Positions 52,180-61,634 are shown, numbered from the stretch's first letter. The stretch: DNA of 64,000 bases from Mesorhizobium sp. (GCA_019635735.1 JAHBYX010000001.1:806001-870000); one strand, 5' to 3'. Translations and numbers: made by a program. Notes: generated from the sequence alone by a model not told the origin.

Positions 52180-54543
52180 ATGTCGATGCTCGACCGAAAG
52201 CTCGCGCGAGATGTTGCCCGGCTATGGGCCCAGGTTCTGGCCATCGCGCTCGTCATGGCCTGCGGCGTGGCGACCATCGTCATCGCAGTCGGCGCGTATC
52301 GGTCGCTGGAGGAAACACGGTCGGTGTTCTACGACCGGTACCGCTTCGCCAATGTCTTCGCCGCCGCCACGCGCGCCCCGCTGCATCTGAAGGAAAGGCT
52401 GACCAGCCTGCGCGGCGTCAGCGGCATCGAACTGCGGGTCGTGCGGCCCGTGCTGCTCGACATCATCGGCATGGCCGAGCCGGCCACCGGTGTCGCGGTG
52501 TCGATACCCGACCGCGGCGAGCCCGCCGTCAACCGGCTCTACCTGCGCACTGGCCGTCTTCCCGAACCGGGGCGGGCCGGCGAGGTCGCGGTAACGGAAC
52601 CGTTCGCGGCCGCCCACGGCATGCAGCCGGGGAGTCGATTCGACGCGATCCTCAACGGGCGCAGGATGACACTGACGGTGGCGGCGATCGTTCTGTCGCC
52701 CGAATACATCTACGCGATGGGGCCCGGCGACATGGTGCCCGACCAGCGGCGTTTCGGTGTGTTCTTCATGCTGCGCTCTTCAATGGAGGGGCTCTTCGAC
52801 ATGAAGGGCGCGTTCAACGACGTGGCGATCAGGACCCAGCGCGGCGTGGAGACCGCGGCCGTCATTGACGCGGTGGACGCGATCCTCAAGCCCTTTGGCG
52901 GCACCGGCGCGCACGAGCGCGCGGACCAGATGTCTCACGCCTTTCTCGACAATGAGCTCACGCAGCTGCGGGGAATGGCCATGGTCATTCCACCGGTCTT
53001 CCTGTTCGTGGCGGCGTTCCTCGTCAACATGATCCTGTCACGACTGATCGCGCTCGAGCGCGAGCAGATCGGTTTGCTGAAGGCCATAGGCTACGGCCCG
53101 ATGACGATCGCCTGGCACTACGCGAAGCTGACTCTCGCCATAGGGGCGATCGGCGTCGTCATCGGCGCGGCGGCGGGCAACTGGACCGGTCGGGCAATGA
53201 CCCGGCTCTATGGTGAGTTCTTCTCGTTTCCCTTCCTCGTTTTCCGGCAGAGTCTCGACCTCTATGCCATCGCCGCAGGTGCGACGGCTCTTGCCGCGCT
53301 TGCCGGTGCGGCGCGCGCCATTTTCTCCGTCGTCGCGCTGCCGGCAGCCGTCGCCATGCAGCCGCCGGCGCCTACACGATATCGCAGCCTGCTCTCCGGG
53401 AAGGGCGGGCGCCTGAAAATGTTCTCGCAGCTGACGATCATGGCGCTGCGCCATCTCGTGCGCTGGCCGGTCAGGACGCTGCTTACCGCCATCGGCACGT
53501 CGCTCTCTGTGGCGCTGCTGGTCACCGCTTTGTTCTCGACGGATTCGATCGACTTTATGATCGACGCCGTGTTCTTCCGCGCCGAGCGGCAGGACGCGAC
53601 GCTGAGCTTCGCGCAAGGGTTGTCCCCGCGCGCGCTCCAGGCCGTCGCGGCGATGCCGGGCGTGATGCGGGCCGAACCATATCGGGCAACCGCGGCGGTG
53701 CTGCGCAACGGCACCCGTTCGCGCCGGCTCGCCATCATCGGCGTAGCGCCGGGCTCGAGGCTATCACGCGTTCTCGACGTCGATCTGCGCGCCGTCGAGC
53801 CGCCAGAGGCGGGCCTCCTGGTCTCGGACTACGCGGCCGAACTGCTGGGCTTGAGGATCGGCGATCGCGCCGAGGTGGAACTGCTGGAACAGGCCGGGCG
53901 TGTCGTCTTCGTGCCGATCACGGCGATCGTCCGCTCTTATGTCGGGCTCACCGTCTACATGAGTGCCGATGCGCTGGACCGCTTGCTGGCCGACGGCCCC
54001 CGCCTGTCGGGCGTACGCGTCGCGGCAGATCCGGCGCGGACCAACGAACTCTACGCCGCGGTCAAGCAGACGCCGGCCGTCGCCTCCATCGCGCTCCAGA
54101 ACGTCTCGCGCCGACGCTTCCGCGAGACGATCGAGACCAACATGTCGATGATGATGACCACCTACATGGTGCTGGCCGTCATCATCACGATCGGCGTCAT
54201 CTACAATTCGGCCCGCATCCAGCTTTCGGAACGCGCGCGCGAACTCGCCAGCCTCAGGGTGCTTGGCTTCACGAGGGCGGAGGTCTCGAGCGTGCTGCTG
54301 ATCGAACTCGGCGCGGTCGTCGCGCTCGCCCAGCCGCTCGGCTGGCTGTTCGGCTATCTCTTCTCGTGGCTGGTCGTCGTCGGGTTTGCGACCGATCTGT
54401 TCCGCATCCCATTCGTGATCAACCCGTCCACCTTCGCCATCGCCAGCCTCGTCGTCCTGGCGACCGCCGCGCTTTCGGCGCTTATCGTGCGCCGCCGTGT
54501 CGACCGTCTCGACCTGATCAGCGTGCTTAAGACAAGGGAATGA
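52180..54543 (+). CDS. FtsX/MacB-like ABC transporter permease (YbbP type)
   Basis: The 787-residue protein has an N-terminal membrane helix (LWAQVLAIALVMACGVATIVIAVGAYR) and a large periplasmic MacB-type domain (about 45-265). Three helices follow near 270-390 with FVAAFLVNMILSRLIALEREQIGLLKAIGYG, the FtsX signature. The whole plan repeats: a helix near 430 (RTLLTAIGTSLSVALLVTALF), a second periplasmic domain, and three helices near 660-780 with VLAVIITIGVIYNSARIQLSERARELASLRVLGFT. This duplicated two-FtsX layout is that of YbbP-like permeases (E. coli YbbP is about 800 residues). Its cargo is unknown. Confidence 0.88.
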   Translation: MSMLDRKLARDVARLWAQVLAIALVMACGVATIVIAVGAYRSLEETRSVFYDRYRFANVFAAATRAPLHLKERLTSLRGVSGIELRVVRPVLLDIIGMAEPATGVAVSIPDRGEPAVNRLYLRTGRLPEPGRAGEVAVTEPFAAAHGMQPGSRFDAILNGRRMTLTVAAIVLSPEYIYAMGPGDMVPDQRRFGVFFMLRSSMEGLFDMKGAFNDVAIRTQRGVETAAVIDAVDAILKPFGGTGAHERADQMSHAFLDNELTQLRGMAMVIPPVFLFVAAFLVNMILSRLIALEREQIGLLKAIGYGPMTIAWHYAKLTLAIGAIGVVIGAAAGNWTGRAMTRLYGEFFSFPFLVFRQSLDLYAIAAGATALAALAGAARAIFSVVALPAAVAMQPPAPTRYRSLLSGKGGRLKMFSQLTIMALRHLVRWPVRTLLTAIGTSLSVALLVTALFSTDSIDFMIDAVFFRAERQDATLSFAQGLSPRALQAVAAMPGVMRAEPYRATAAVLRNGTRSRRLAIIGVAPGSRLSRVLDVDLRAVEPPEAGLLVSDYAAELLGLRIGDRAEVELLEQAGRVVFVPITAIVRSYVGLTVYMSADALDRLLADGPRLSGVRVAADPARTNELYAAVKQTPAVASIALQNVSRRRFRETIETNMSMMMTTYMVLAVIITIGVIYNSARIQLSERARELASLRVLGFTRAEVSSVLLIELGAVVALAQPLGWLFGYLFSWLVVVGFATDLFRIPFVINPSTFAIASLVVLATAALSALIVRRRVDRLDLISVLKTRE

Positions 54544-55746
54544 ATGATGAACAGCATCTGGATCAAGCGGGTAGGAATAGCCGCACTGGTGCTTGCCGCG
54601 GCCGCGGGCTTCGCCTGGGCGTTGCGCGAGCGGCCCGCCCTCATCGACGTGGCCCAGGTCGGCGAGGCAAAGATGACGGTGACGATCCGCGAGGAAGGCA
54701 TGACGCGCGTGCGCGACATCTACACCGTTTCGGCGCCGATCGCCGGGCACCTGACCCGTACGGTGCTGACGGAGGGCGACCGCGTCGTCGCCGGGAAGAC
54801 GGTGGTCGCCTCCATCCATCCGCTCGACCCGCCGCTGATCGACCGGCGCACCGAGGCCGAGCTCTTCGCCGCGCGCGACGCGGCGCGCTCCGCCGTCGGC
54901 ATTGCCGAGGCCGAGCTGCAGCGAGTCGAGACGGGGCTGGCGCTTGCCGAGGACGAACTGGCGCGGGCGCTGAAACTGTTCGGCCCCGGCGTCATCTCGG
55001 AAAGCGCCCTGCAAAAGTTCACCAACCAGGTCGAGAACCTGAAGGCGGCCGTGGCAGCGGCAAAGGCGACGGTCGGCTTCCGCCAAGCCGAGCTCGCCAG
55101 CGCGGAAGCGCGCCTGCTCCAGCCGGAGCCCTTGGATCCGAACGGCGAGAGCTGCTGCGTCAATCTGATTGCGCCCGTCGACGGCAGCGTGCTCAGCGTC
55201 CTGGCGCGGAGCGAACAGGCCGTTGCCGCGGGCACGCGCATCGCCGAGATCGGCGATACCGCCGACCTCGAAGTCGTCGTCGACCTGCTCTCGGCCGACG
55301 CGGTCAAGGTTCGCGCCGGAACGAAGGCAACGGTTCGCGACTGGGGCGGAGAGCGTGGTCTGCCGGCTGTCCTGCGGCGGGTGGACCCGGCCGCCTTCAC
55401 CAAGGTGTCGGCCCTCGGCATCGAGGAGCAGCGCGTCAACGCGGTCCTCGACCTGGCCGAACCGGACGATCGCCTGGGCCACGCCTACAGGGTGTTCGTG
55501 GAAATCCCGATATGGGAATGCGACCTCTGCCTGCAATTGCCGATCGGGGCGCTGTTCAGGAACGGCGACGCATGGAACGTGTTCGTGGTCGAGAACGAAC
55601 GCCTGCGCCAGGCACAGGTCGATATCGGCCGTATGAACGACGAGGTGGCGCAGGTGCTGGGCGGGCTGGCAGTGGGCGACGCGGTCGTCCTGCATCCGGG
55701 AGACACGCTGGAGAACGGCAGTCTGGTGGAGGTCCGCGCCGACTGA
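54544..55746 (+). CDS. HlyD/MacA-type periplasmic adaptor protein
   Basis: The ATG at 54544 directly follows the permease stop; a second ATG is at 54547. The 400-residue protein has an N-terminal membrane anchor (VGIAALVLAAAAGFAWAL), a beta-barrel/lipoyl segment (TVSAPIAGHLTRTVLTEGDRVVAGKTVVASI near residue 60), a coiled-coil hairpin (FAARDAARSAVGIAEAELQRVETGLALAEDELARALKLFG) and a closing lipoyl half (NLIAPVDGSVLSVLARSEQAVAAGTRIAEIG). Such adaptors link an inner-membrane pump to the outer membrane. With the ATPase and permease this is a complete inner-membrane and adaptor assembly; no TolC gene is in the window. Confidence 0.9.
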   Translation: MMNSIWIKRVGIAALVLAAAAGFAWALRERPALIDVAQVGEAKMTVTIREEGMTRVRDIYTVSAPIAGHLTRTVLTEGDRVVAGKTVVASIHPLDPPLIDRRTEAELFAARDAARSAVGIAEAELQRVETGLALAEDELARALKLFGPGVISESALQKFTNQVENLKAAVAAAKATVGFRQAELASAEARLLQPEPLDPNGESCCVNLIAPVDGSVLSVLARSEQAVAAGTRIAEIGDTADLEVVVDLLSADAVKVRAGTKATVRDWGGERGLPAVLRRVDPAAFTKVSALGIEEQRVNAVLDLAEPDDRLGHAYRVFVEIPIWECDLCLQLPIGALFRNGDAWNVFVVENERLRQAQVDIGRMNDEVAQVLGGLAVGDAVVLHPGDTLENGSLVEVRAD

Positions 55747-55802
55747 CGCCGCGTCGGACAGGCCGGGGCGAAGGTGTTCGGCGAGAGTGCACCTCGCGCC
55801 GC

Positions 55803-55838
55803 CGTTCCGGCGCACCGATCGTTTGGCGCGCCGGAACG
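55803..55838. terminator. Bidirectional hairpin between convergent genes
   Basis: CGTTCCGGCGC (55803-55813) pairs perfectly with GCGCCGGAACG (55828-55838) around a 14-base loop. It sits between the stop of the HlyD-type gene and the end of the convergent host-attachment-family gene. There is no strong T run, so termination may be only partial or Rho-assisted. Confidence 0.5.
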
Positions 55839-55846
55839 CGGGAGGC

Positions 55847-56251
55847 TCAAAGTCGAATCAGCGTTTCCGTAATGTCGCTCGCGCTGCGGGCGGTCAGATC
55901 CTTGGCGAGGTCGCCGACGAGTTTCGCCTTCAGCGCATCGTGGAAATGCCGGCGCATCTCGCCCAGCGTCCGCGGATCGGCGATCACGAAGAGGTCGGCG
56001 ATGCTGCCGGCGAGAACCTGCCGGTTGAGGTAACCGGCAACAGCGGCGGCGAAATTGTCCTCAGTCAGCCTCCCCGCGTCGGGGTTGGCATTCGAACTCC
56101 GGTGGCGTGTCCCGGACCCCTGGTTGTCCGCCGCGATATCGGGATCGGGGAGCGCGACCAGCTCGATGTGCGGCTCGTGGCCCTTGTTGCGGAACAGGCG
56201 GAGATTCTCACCATCCACCACCGCGACCGTCGTTTCATTCGGCAAGATCAT
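55847..56251 (-). CDS. Host-attachment family protein (baeRF / AtsE-like)
   Basis: The 134-residue protein (MILPNETTVAVVDGENLRLFRNKG) matches the Host_attach family, first described as a plant-attachment protein in Agrobacterium and related to bacterial eRF1-like domains. Typical stretches are VAVVDGENLRLFRNKGHE and LFVIADPRTLGEMRRHFHDALKAKLVGDLAKDLT, the latter being the C-terminal signature. It is cytoplasmic with no membrane segment. An exact FixK box lies 124-137 bases upstream, so it may be a low-oxygen gene. Despite the name, an RNA- or ribosome-linked role is possible. Confidence 0.83.
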   Translation of the reverse strand: MILPNETTVAVVDGENLRLFRNKGHEPHIELVALPDPDIAADNQGSGTRHRSSNANPDAGRLTEDNFAAAVAGYLNRQVLAGSIADLFVIADPRTLGEMRRHFHDALKAKLVGDLAKDLTARSASDITETLIRL

Positions 56252-56374
56252 TCGCTTTCCCCACGTCTTTCAAAATGGTGCCATCGGCACATCTGCATTG
56301 CCGCCGACAAAGCCGGCAGCCGGACGACAACTCCGTCATCCGCTGCAATCTCGTGCGGTTCGAACCAGGAAGCC

Positions 56375-56388
56375 TTGATCCGCGTCAA
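56375..56388. promoter_or_regulatory. FixK/FNR box 4
   Basis: TTGATCCGCGTCAA fits TTGAY-N4-RTCAA and is CTTGATCCGCGTCAAG over 16 bases. It lies in the 239-base gap between the minus-strand host-attachment gene and recQ, and is closer to recQ (102 bases to its start). Which direction it controls is unclear; a palindrome can serve either. Confidence 0.75.
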
Positions 56389-56490
56389 GGGTTCCGTCCG
56401 AAGCCGAAAAGTCTCGAGCTCCTGCCATGGGGCGGGCCGACGGCAAAGCTGATATGAGACGCCATCCTCCTGATTCTTCTGTGGGCCGCT

Positions 56491-58293
56491 TTGACCATCC
56501 CTCCCCTGCACATCCTGAAAACCGTCTACGGCTACGATGCCTTTCGCGGACCCCAGGCGGAGATCGTCGCGCACGTGATGGCCGGCAAAAACGCCTTCGT
56601 CCTGATGCCCACGGGCGGCGGCAAGTCGCTGTGCTACCAGATCCCGGCGATCGCCCGGCCCGGCATGGGCCTCGTCGTCTCGCCGCTAATCGCGCTGATG
56701 GCCGATCAGGTGGCCGCACTGCGGCAGGCAGGTGTTAAAGCCGCCGCGCTCAATTCCGACCTGCAGGGCGACGAGCGCCGCGCCCTGTGGCGGCACATAT
56801 CGAGCGGCGCGCTGGACCTCCTCTACGTCGCGCCGGAGACGCTGCTTCGACCCGACATCCTGGACCTGCTGCGCCGGACGCTGCTGTCGCTGATCGCCAT
56901 TGACGAAGCCCATTGCCTGTCGCAATGGGGACACGACTTCCGCCCGTCCTACCGCCAGCTCGATGCGCTCGTCGCGCACTTTCCCGACACGCCGCGCATG
57001 GCGCTGACGGCGACGGCCGACGCGCCGACACGCGCGGAAATCCTGACCCATCTCAAGATCGCCGACAGCGATGCCTTCATCGCCGGGTTCGACCGGCCGA
57101 ACATCCACTACGCCATGGCGGAGAAGGATAATCCGCGGGCGCAGCTGAAACGGTTCCTGAAGAACCATGAGGGCGAAAGCGGCATCGTCTACTGCCTGTC
57201 GAAGCGAAAGACGGAAGAAACGGCGGCATGGCTCTGCGACCAGGGCTACACCGCGCTGCCCTATCATGGCGGCATGGACAAGGCCGCGCGGGAAACCAAC
57301 CAGACCCGCTTCCAGCGCGAGGAGGCGGTGATCATGGTGGCCACCATCGCGTTCGGCATGGGTATCGACAAGCCGGACGTTCGCTTCGTCGCGCATCTCG
57401 ACCTGCCCGGCAGCATCGAGGCCTACTACCAGGAGACCGGGCGCGCCGGGCGTGACGGCCTTCCGTCGGACGCGCTGATGCTCTACGGCCACGAGGACAT
57501 CGCGCTGCGCAGCCGGTTCATCGACGAATCGGACGCGCCGGAGCAGCGCAAGCGCATGGAGCGGCAGAAGCTCGACGCGCTATTAGGTCTAGCCGAGACG
57601 GCCGGCTGCCGTCGCCAGGTGCTTCTGTCCTATTTCGGAGATCACGCCGAGCCGTGCGGGAACTGCGATACCTGCGCCAGCCCGCCCAAGCTCTTCGATG
57701 GGACGGTCGCGACGCTGAAGGCGCTGTCCTGCATCCACCGGACCGGCGAGCGCTTCGGCCAGGCCTATATCGTCGAAGTTCTGCTGGGCGGAGCGGACGA
57801 TCGCGTCGTGCAGAACGGCCACGACAGGATATCCACCTACGGCATCGGCAAGGAGCATGACAACCGCACCTGGCGCGCGATCCTGCGCCAGCTCATTGCG
57901 CTTCGCCTGATCGACGTCGACCTGACCGGCCATGGCGGGCTGTCGATCTCGGAAGCGGGCCGCCGGTTCCTGCGCGAGAAGCCGGCGCTGATGCTTCGCG
58001 TGCCGGCAAAGCCGCAGGCCGCTCGTGACAAATCGGTCCGCAACCAGACGTCTGCCGCCCTCCCCGAGGCCGACCGCACGCTCTTCCAGGCGCTGCGCGA
58101 CAAACGCACCGAAATCGCCCGCGCCCAGAACGTACCGCCCTATGTGATCTTCCACGACAAGACGCTGATCGAACTGGCCGCTGCCCGCCCCGGCTCGCGG
58201 TCGCAGATGGCGAAGATCCCGGGCGTCGGCGAGGCGAAGCTCGATCGCTACGGCGCGGCGTTCCTGGCAGTGATTGCCGACCAGGCGGGGTAG
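56491..58293 (+). CDS. recQ: ATP-dependent DNA helicase RecQ
   Basis: RecQ unwinds DNA 3' to 5' in recombination and repair. The TTG at 56491 gives 600 residues, close to the family norm; no better start is seen. Motifs are [18 protein letters not shown] (Walker A, about 36-53), [18 protein letters not shown] (DEAH, about 145-162), [17 protein letters not shown] (motif V) and [12 protein letters not shown] (motif VI). The zinc cysteines are in [23 protein letters not shown]. The last ~80 residues hold the HRDC domain ([29 protein letters not shown]). A FixK box lies upstream. Confidence 0.95.
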   Translation: MTIPPLHILKTVYGYDAFRGPQAEIVAHVMAGKNAFVLMPTGGGKSLCYQIPAIARPGMGLVVSPLIALMADQVAALRQAGVKAAALNSDLQGDERRALWRHISSGALDLLYVAPETLLRPDILDLLRRTLLSLIAIDEAHCLSQWGHDFRPSYRQLDALVAHFPDTPRMALTATADAPTRAEILTHLKIADSDAFIAGFDRPNIHYAMAEKDNPRAQLKRFLKNHEGESGIVYCLSKRKTEETAAWLCDQGYTALPYHGGMDKAARETNQTRFQREEAVIMVATIAFGMGIDKPDVRFVAHLDLPGSIEAYYQETGRAGRDGLPSDALMLYGHEDIALRSRFIDESDAPEQRKRMERQKLDALLGLAETAGCRRQVLLSYFGDHAEPCGNCDTCASPPKLFDGTVATLKALSCIHRTGERFGQAYIVEVLLGGADDRVVQNGHDRISTYGIGKEHDNRTWRAILRQLIALRLIDVDLTGHGGLSISEAGRRFLREKPALMLRVPAKPQAARDKSVRNQTSAALPEADRTLFQALRDKRTEIARAQNVPPYVIFHDKTLIELAAARPGSRSQMAKIPGVGEAKLDRYGAAFLAVIADQAG

Positions 58294-58464
58294 TATCGCG
58301 GCGCCACCCTCGATCACGCCTTGAGCGAGCGTTCTTGCCGGGACCCGGCGCCCGGCGGCGCATTCCCGACTGTCGTTGTCATCCTGCCGCCGGCACAATT
58401 GCTTCTAACCGGCGGCGGCTAACGCGACTGCCCCGGCAAGCGCGAGGCGGACGCTGGTGACGGC

Positions 58465-59097
58465 TCAGCGGCGGTTGCCCTCCGCGGTGCCGGCCCCGCG
58501 GTCACCGGTGCAGACGACCAGGATACGTGCAGGCTGTTCGTTCGCCGATGCATACAGGTGGCCGCGCCGGCTATCGAAATAGACGCTCTCGCCGGTTCCG
58601 AGCACGACCGGCTCCATGTCCTCGAAGCGCACCGTCACCACCCCGTCGAGGACGAGGAGGAATTCCTCACCCGGATGACTGACGAACCGGTCGAAGTGCA
58701 TAGTCTCGTACGGGCGCAGCGTTCCCATCATCGGCGTCATCGCCTTGCGCCAGAGTTCGGGGAACAGCATCTCGTAGACGTAGTTCTCGGTCTCGTGCAG
58801 GCGAAACTCGCCCACCCGCGCCACGGCCATCTGACCGGGACCGAATGGCTCGCCGCGTTCCGAGAACAGTTCGGCAATGTCGATGCCCAGCCCCTCGGCG
58901 AGCTGGCTAAAACGGTCGTAGGTAAGCGCCATCAGCCCGCGCTCGACCTTCGACACGGTGGAGATTGCCAGGCCCGAGCGGCTCGCGACGTCGGCGAGCG
59001 TCAGTTTGCGTTCCCGCCGGATGCGCCGCAGCCGCTCGCCCATACGCACGCGGCGGTCGACCTGCTCCGTCATTGATCGGGGCGCCTTCTGTTCCAT
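58465..59097 (-). CDS. XRE-cupin transcriptional regulator
   Basis: The 210-residue protein has an N-terminal XRE helix-turn-helix (RMGERLRRIRRERKLTLADVASRSGLAISTVSKVERGLMALTYDRFSQLAEGLGI, about 16-70). A cupin domain follows (about 110-200): MHFDRFVSHPGEEFLLVLDGVVTVRFEDMEPVVLGTGESVYFDSRRGHLYASANEQPARILVV. This layout is common in regulators of amine and amino-acid catabolism, such as PuuR-like proteins, where the cupin binds the inducer. It is divergent from the oxidase-TRAP-M81 operon, with the promoter region at 59098-59214. Confidence 0.9.
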   Translation of the reverse strand: MEQKAPRSMTEQVDRRVRMGERLRRIRRERKLTLADVASRSGLAISTVSKVERGLMALTYDRFSQLAEGLGIDIAELFSERGEPFGPGQMAVARVGEFRLHETENYVYEMLFPELWRKAMTPMMGTLRPYETMHFDRFVSHPGEEFLLVLDGVVTVRFEDMEPVVLGTGESVYFDSRRGHLYASANEQPARILVVCTGDRGAGTAEGNRR

Positions 59098-59136
59098 CGC
59101 CGAACCCTATCGCGGTCGGTCGGCGCCGTCCACGAA

Positions 59137-59152
59137 TTTTCGGATCGGAAAA
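59137..59152. promoter_or_regulatory. Candidate operator between the XRE-cupin gene and the TRAP operon
   Basis: TTTTCGGATCGGAAAA is a 16-base palindrome with one mismatched pair, centred in the 117-base divergent gap. It could be the operator of the XRE-cupin regulator. This is inferred from position only. Confidence 0.4.
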
Positions 59153-59214
59153 ATCTGCTTCCTTCTCGAAAAAGTCCTGCTAGGCTTCCCAGATCTTCAA
59201 GGGGGCATTCAAGC

Positions 59215-60354
59215 GTGGCGTCCATCGGCGAGTGGGATATCGCAGTCGTTGGCGCCGGCATCGCAGGTGGATCGGTAGCCAGCGAACTCGCCCCCTTCGC
59301 CCGCGTCGTGCTGCTCGAGCGCGAGGCGCAGCCCGGTTATCACACCACGGGACGATCCGCGGCCCTGTTCTCCGAAACCTACGGACCGCCGACGATACGC
59401 GCCCTGTCGCGAGCGTCCGCGCGCTTCTTCCGCACCCCGCCTGGGGGCTTTTGCGCCGGGCCGCTGCTGGCGCCGCGCGGGGTGCTGATGGTGGCGCGCC
59501 CCGATCAGGACGAAGCGTTGGCTCGACTCGCAGAGGAAGTTGCGCCGCACGGCAACGGCCGCCTCCTCGACGCGAAGGAAACCCGCGACGCACTGCCGCT
59601 GCTGCGCCCCGAGTATGTCGCCGCCGCCCTCCTTGAGGGAGGCGCTAGCGACATTGACGTGCACGCCCTGCACCACGGTTTCCTCAGGCGTTTCCGCGGC
59701 CTCGGCGGAACCGTCGCGACCGGCCACGAAATCCTCGGCCTATCTAGGGAAGCGGGCGCCTGGCGCATCGCGACGAACCGCGGCGAGGTCCGCGCCGCCA
59801 CCGTCGTCAACGCGGGCGGCGCCTGGGCGGACGAGGTCGGCCGTATGGCAGGCGCTCGGGGGATCGGTCTGGTTCCGAAGCGCCGCACCGCCATGATCGT
59901 CAGCGCGCCCGCGGGCGTCGACCCGGGACCGTGGCCGATGGCTGTCGACATCGACGAGCAATTCTATCTGAAGCCGGACGCCGGACGCCTCCTCGTCTCG
60001 CCCGCCGACGAAACGCCGTCGCCGCCCTGTGACGCCCAGCCGGAAGAGCTCGACATCGCTATCTGCATCGACCGCATCGAACGCGCCTTCGATCTTTCCA
60101 TCCGACGGGTCGAGAACAAATGGGCCGGGCTGCGCTCCTTCGTCGCCGACAAGACCCCCGTCGCCGGCTACGACACGGCAGTCGACAGCCTTTTCTGGCT
60201 GGCCGGCCAGGGCGGGTACGGCATCCAGACGGCGCCGGCACTCGCCCGCTGTGCCGCCGCGATGGTCCTTGGGCGCGGCGTCCCCGATGACATCGCCGCC
60301 GAAGGCGTCACGGCAGCCGCGCTGTCGCCTTCGCGGCTAGGAGAGCCGGCATGA
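59215..60354 (+). CDS. FAD-dependent amine/amino-acid oxidase (DAO family)
   Basis: The GTG at 59215 gives 379 residues. The FAD-binding motif is IAVVGAGIAGGSVASELAP (about 9-27), followed by LLEREAQPGYHTTGRSAALFSETYG (about 37-60), a stretch typical of D-amino-acid dehydrogenase and glycine-oxidase-like members. NAGGAWADEVGRMAGARGIGLVP near residue 200 and, at the end, GYDTAVDSLFWLAGQGGYGIQTAPALARCAAAMVLGRGVP belong to the same fold. The substrate is an amine or amino acid not identified here. It is the first gene of an overlapping operon with the TRAP transporter. Confidence 0.87.
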   Translation: MASIGEWDIAVVGAGIAGGSVASELAPFARVVLLEREAQPGYHTTGRSAALFSETYGPPTIRALSRASARFFRTPPGGFCAGPLLAPRGVLMVARPDQDEALARLAEEVAPHGNGRLLDAKETRDALPLLRPEYVAAALLEGGASDIDVHALHHGFLRRFRGLGGTVATGHEILGLSREAGAWRIATNRGEVRAATVVNAGGAWADEVGRMAGARGIGLVPKRRTAMIVSAPAGVDPGPWPMAVDIDEQFYLKPDAGRLLVSPADETPSPPCDAQPEELDIAICIDRIERAFDLSIRRVENKWAGLRSFVADKTPVAGYDTAVDSLFWLAGQGGYGIQTAPALARCAAAMVLGRGVPDDIAAEGVTAAALSPSRLGEPA

Positions 60355-61634
60355 TCTGGATCATTCCGATCATTGCCGCCGTGCTCATGATGTCGGGCCT
60401 CGCGCTTGCCTACGTGATCGGCGCCGGCGCCGTGCTCTCCTTCCTCGCCGCCGGTCACGGCCGCCATCTGGCGGTGCTGCCGCAGCAGATCTTCTCCCAG
60501 ATCGACGTCTTCGCGCTGATGGCAATGCCGCTGTTCATCCTCGCCGGGGAAGTCATGAACAAGGGCGGCGTTACCCGCGCGCTGATCGACGTTTCGATGG
60601 CCTTCGTCGGAAGGCTGCGCGGCGGGCTCGGCCACGTCAACATCATGGCCAGCGTCTTCCTATCGGGCATCTCGGGATCGGCCATCGCCGACGCCGCCGC
60701 GCTCTCGAACACCCTCGTCCCCGAAATGCGCAAACAGGGCTACAGGAACGAATACGCCTGTGCCCTCACCGCCGCGTCGTCGATCATCGGGCCAATCATC
60801 CCGCCGTCGATCATCCTGATTTTCTACGGCGCCCTGATGAACACGTCGGTGACGGCGCTGTTCATCGCCGGCATCGTACCCGGCCTGCTGCTCGCAGGGG
60901 CGCTGTTTTTCACGAACGCCTTCTACGCCTGGCGCGACAGCCATCCGAAGATGTCGCGCGAGGAGGCACCGCGCATCCTGCCGACGCTCCGCAGATCGGC
61001 CCCGGCGCTGATGCTCCCGGTGATCGTTCTCGGCGGCATCGTCTTCGGTCTGGCCACCCCAACCGAAGCCGCCGTCGTCGCTGTCTTCGCCGCGACGGCC
61101 GCCGGGTCCTTCTACGACGGCATTTCCCTCGATGACATGCTGGAGAGCCTGCGTCGCACCGCAATCCTGTCCGGCTCGATCTTCATCCTCATCGCCGGCG
61201 TGGTCGCGCTGGGTCACCTCGGCTCGCTGGAGCGCATTCCCGAGGCGATCGCCACGACGGTTACTGACCTCGGCCTGGGGCCAATGGAATATCTGATCCT
61301 GCTCAACGTCGTGTTCGTCGTCGTCGGGATCGTCATTGAGCCGCCAGTAGCGCTGGCGCTGCTCGTGCCGCTGCTGGCGCCGGTCGCCATCGCCCAGGGC
61401 GCCGATCCCGTGCATCTCGGTATCGTTCTCTGCTTCAATCTTTGCGTCGGCCTCATTTCGCCACCGCTCGGCGGCAGCCTCGCCGTCGTCGCGGCGGTGG
61501 GTCGCGTCAACTATTGGGCGCTCTGCCGCGCCGTCCTGCCATTCATGGCGGCGGAACTCGTGGTGCTGGCATTGCTCGTCGTATTCCCGGAAATCAGCCT
61601 GGCGCTGCCGCGCGCCTTCGGCTTCATCGCGTGA
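60351..61634 (+). CDS. dctM: TRAP transporter large permease (DctM)
   Basis: The 427-residue, about 12-helix protein overlaps the oxidase stop by 4 bases (ATGA). Family motifs are FALMAMPLFILAGEVMNKGGVTRALIDVS near residue 48, FLSGISGSAIADAAALSNTLVPEMRKQGY (about 103-131) and ASSIIGPIIPPSIILIFYGAL near 141. The closing part is VVAAVGRVNYWALCRAVLPF. DctM carries the substrate across the membrane using the sodium gradient. In this operon the usual gene order (P, Q, M) is changed to M, P, Q. Confidence 0.95.
   Translation: MIWIIPIIAAVLMMSGLALAYVIGAGAVLSFLAAGHGRHLAVLPQQIFSQIDVFALMAMPLFILAGEVMNKGGVTRALIDVSMAFVGRLRGGLGHVNIMASVFLSGISGSAIADAAALSNTLVPEMRKQGYRNEYACALTAASSIIGPIIPPSIILIFYGALMNTSVTALFIAGIVPGLLLAGALFFTNAFYAWRDSHPKMSREEAPRILPTLRRSAPALMLPVIVLGGIVFGLATPTEAAVVAVFAATAAGSFYDGISLDDMLESLRRTAILSGSIFILIAGVVALGHLGSLERIPEAIATTVTDLGLGPMEYLILLNVVFVVVGIVIEPPVALALLVPLLAPVAIAQGADPVHLGIVLCFNLCVGLISPPLGGSLAVVAAVGRVNYWALCRAVLPFMAAELVVLALLVVFPEISLALPRAFGFIA

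Noticed and set aside
58386..58416. GCCGCCGG...CCGGCGGC as a recQ terminator
   Set aside because: The 15-base loop and lack of a T run make it a weak candidate; it may be only GC-rich spacer.
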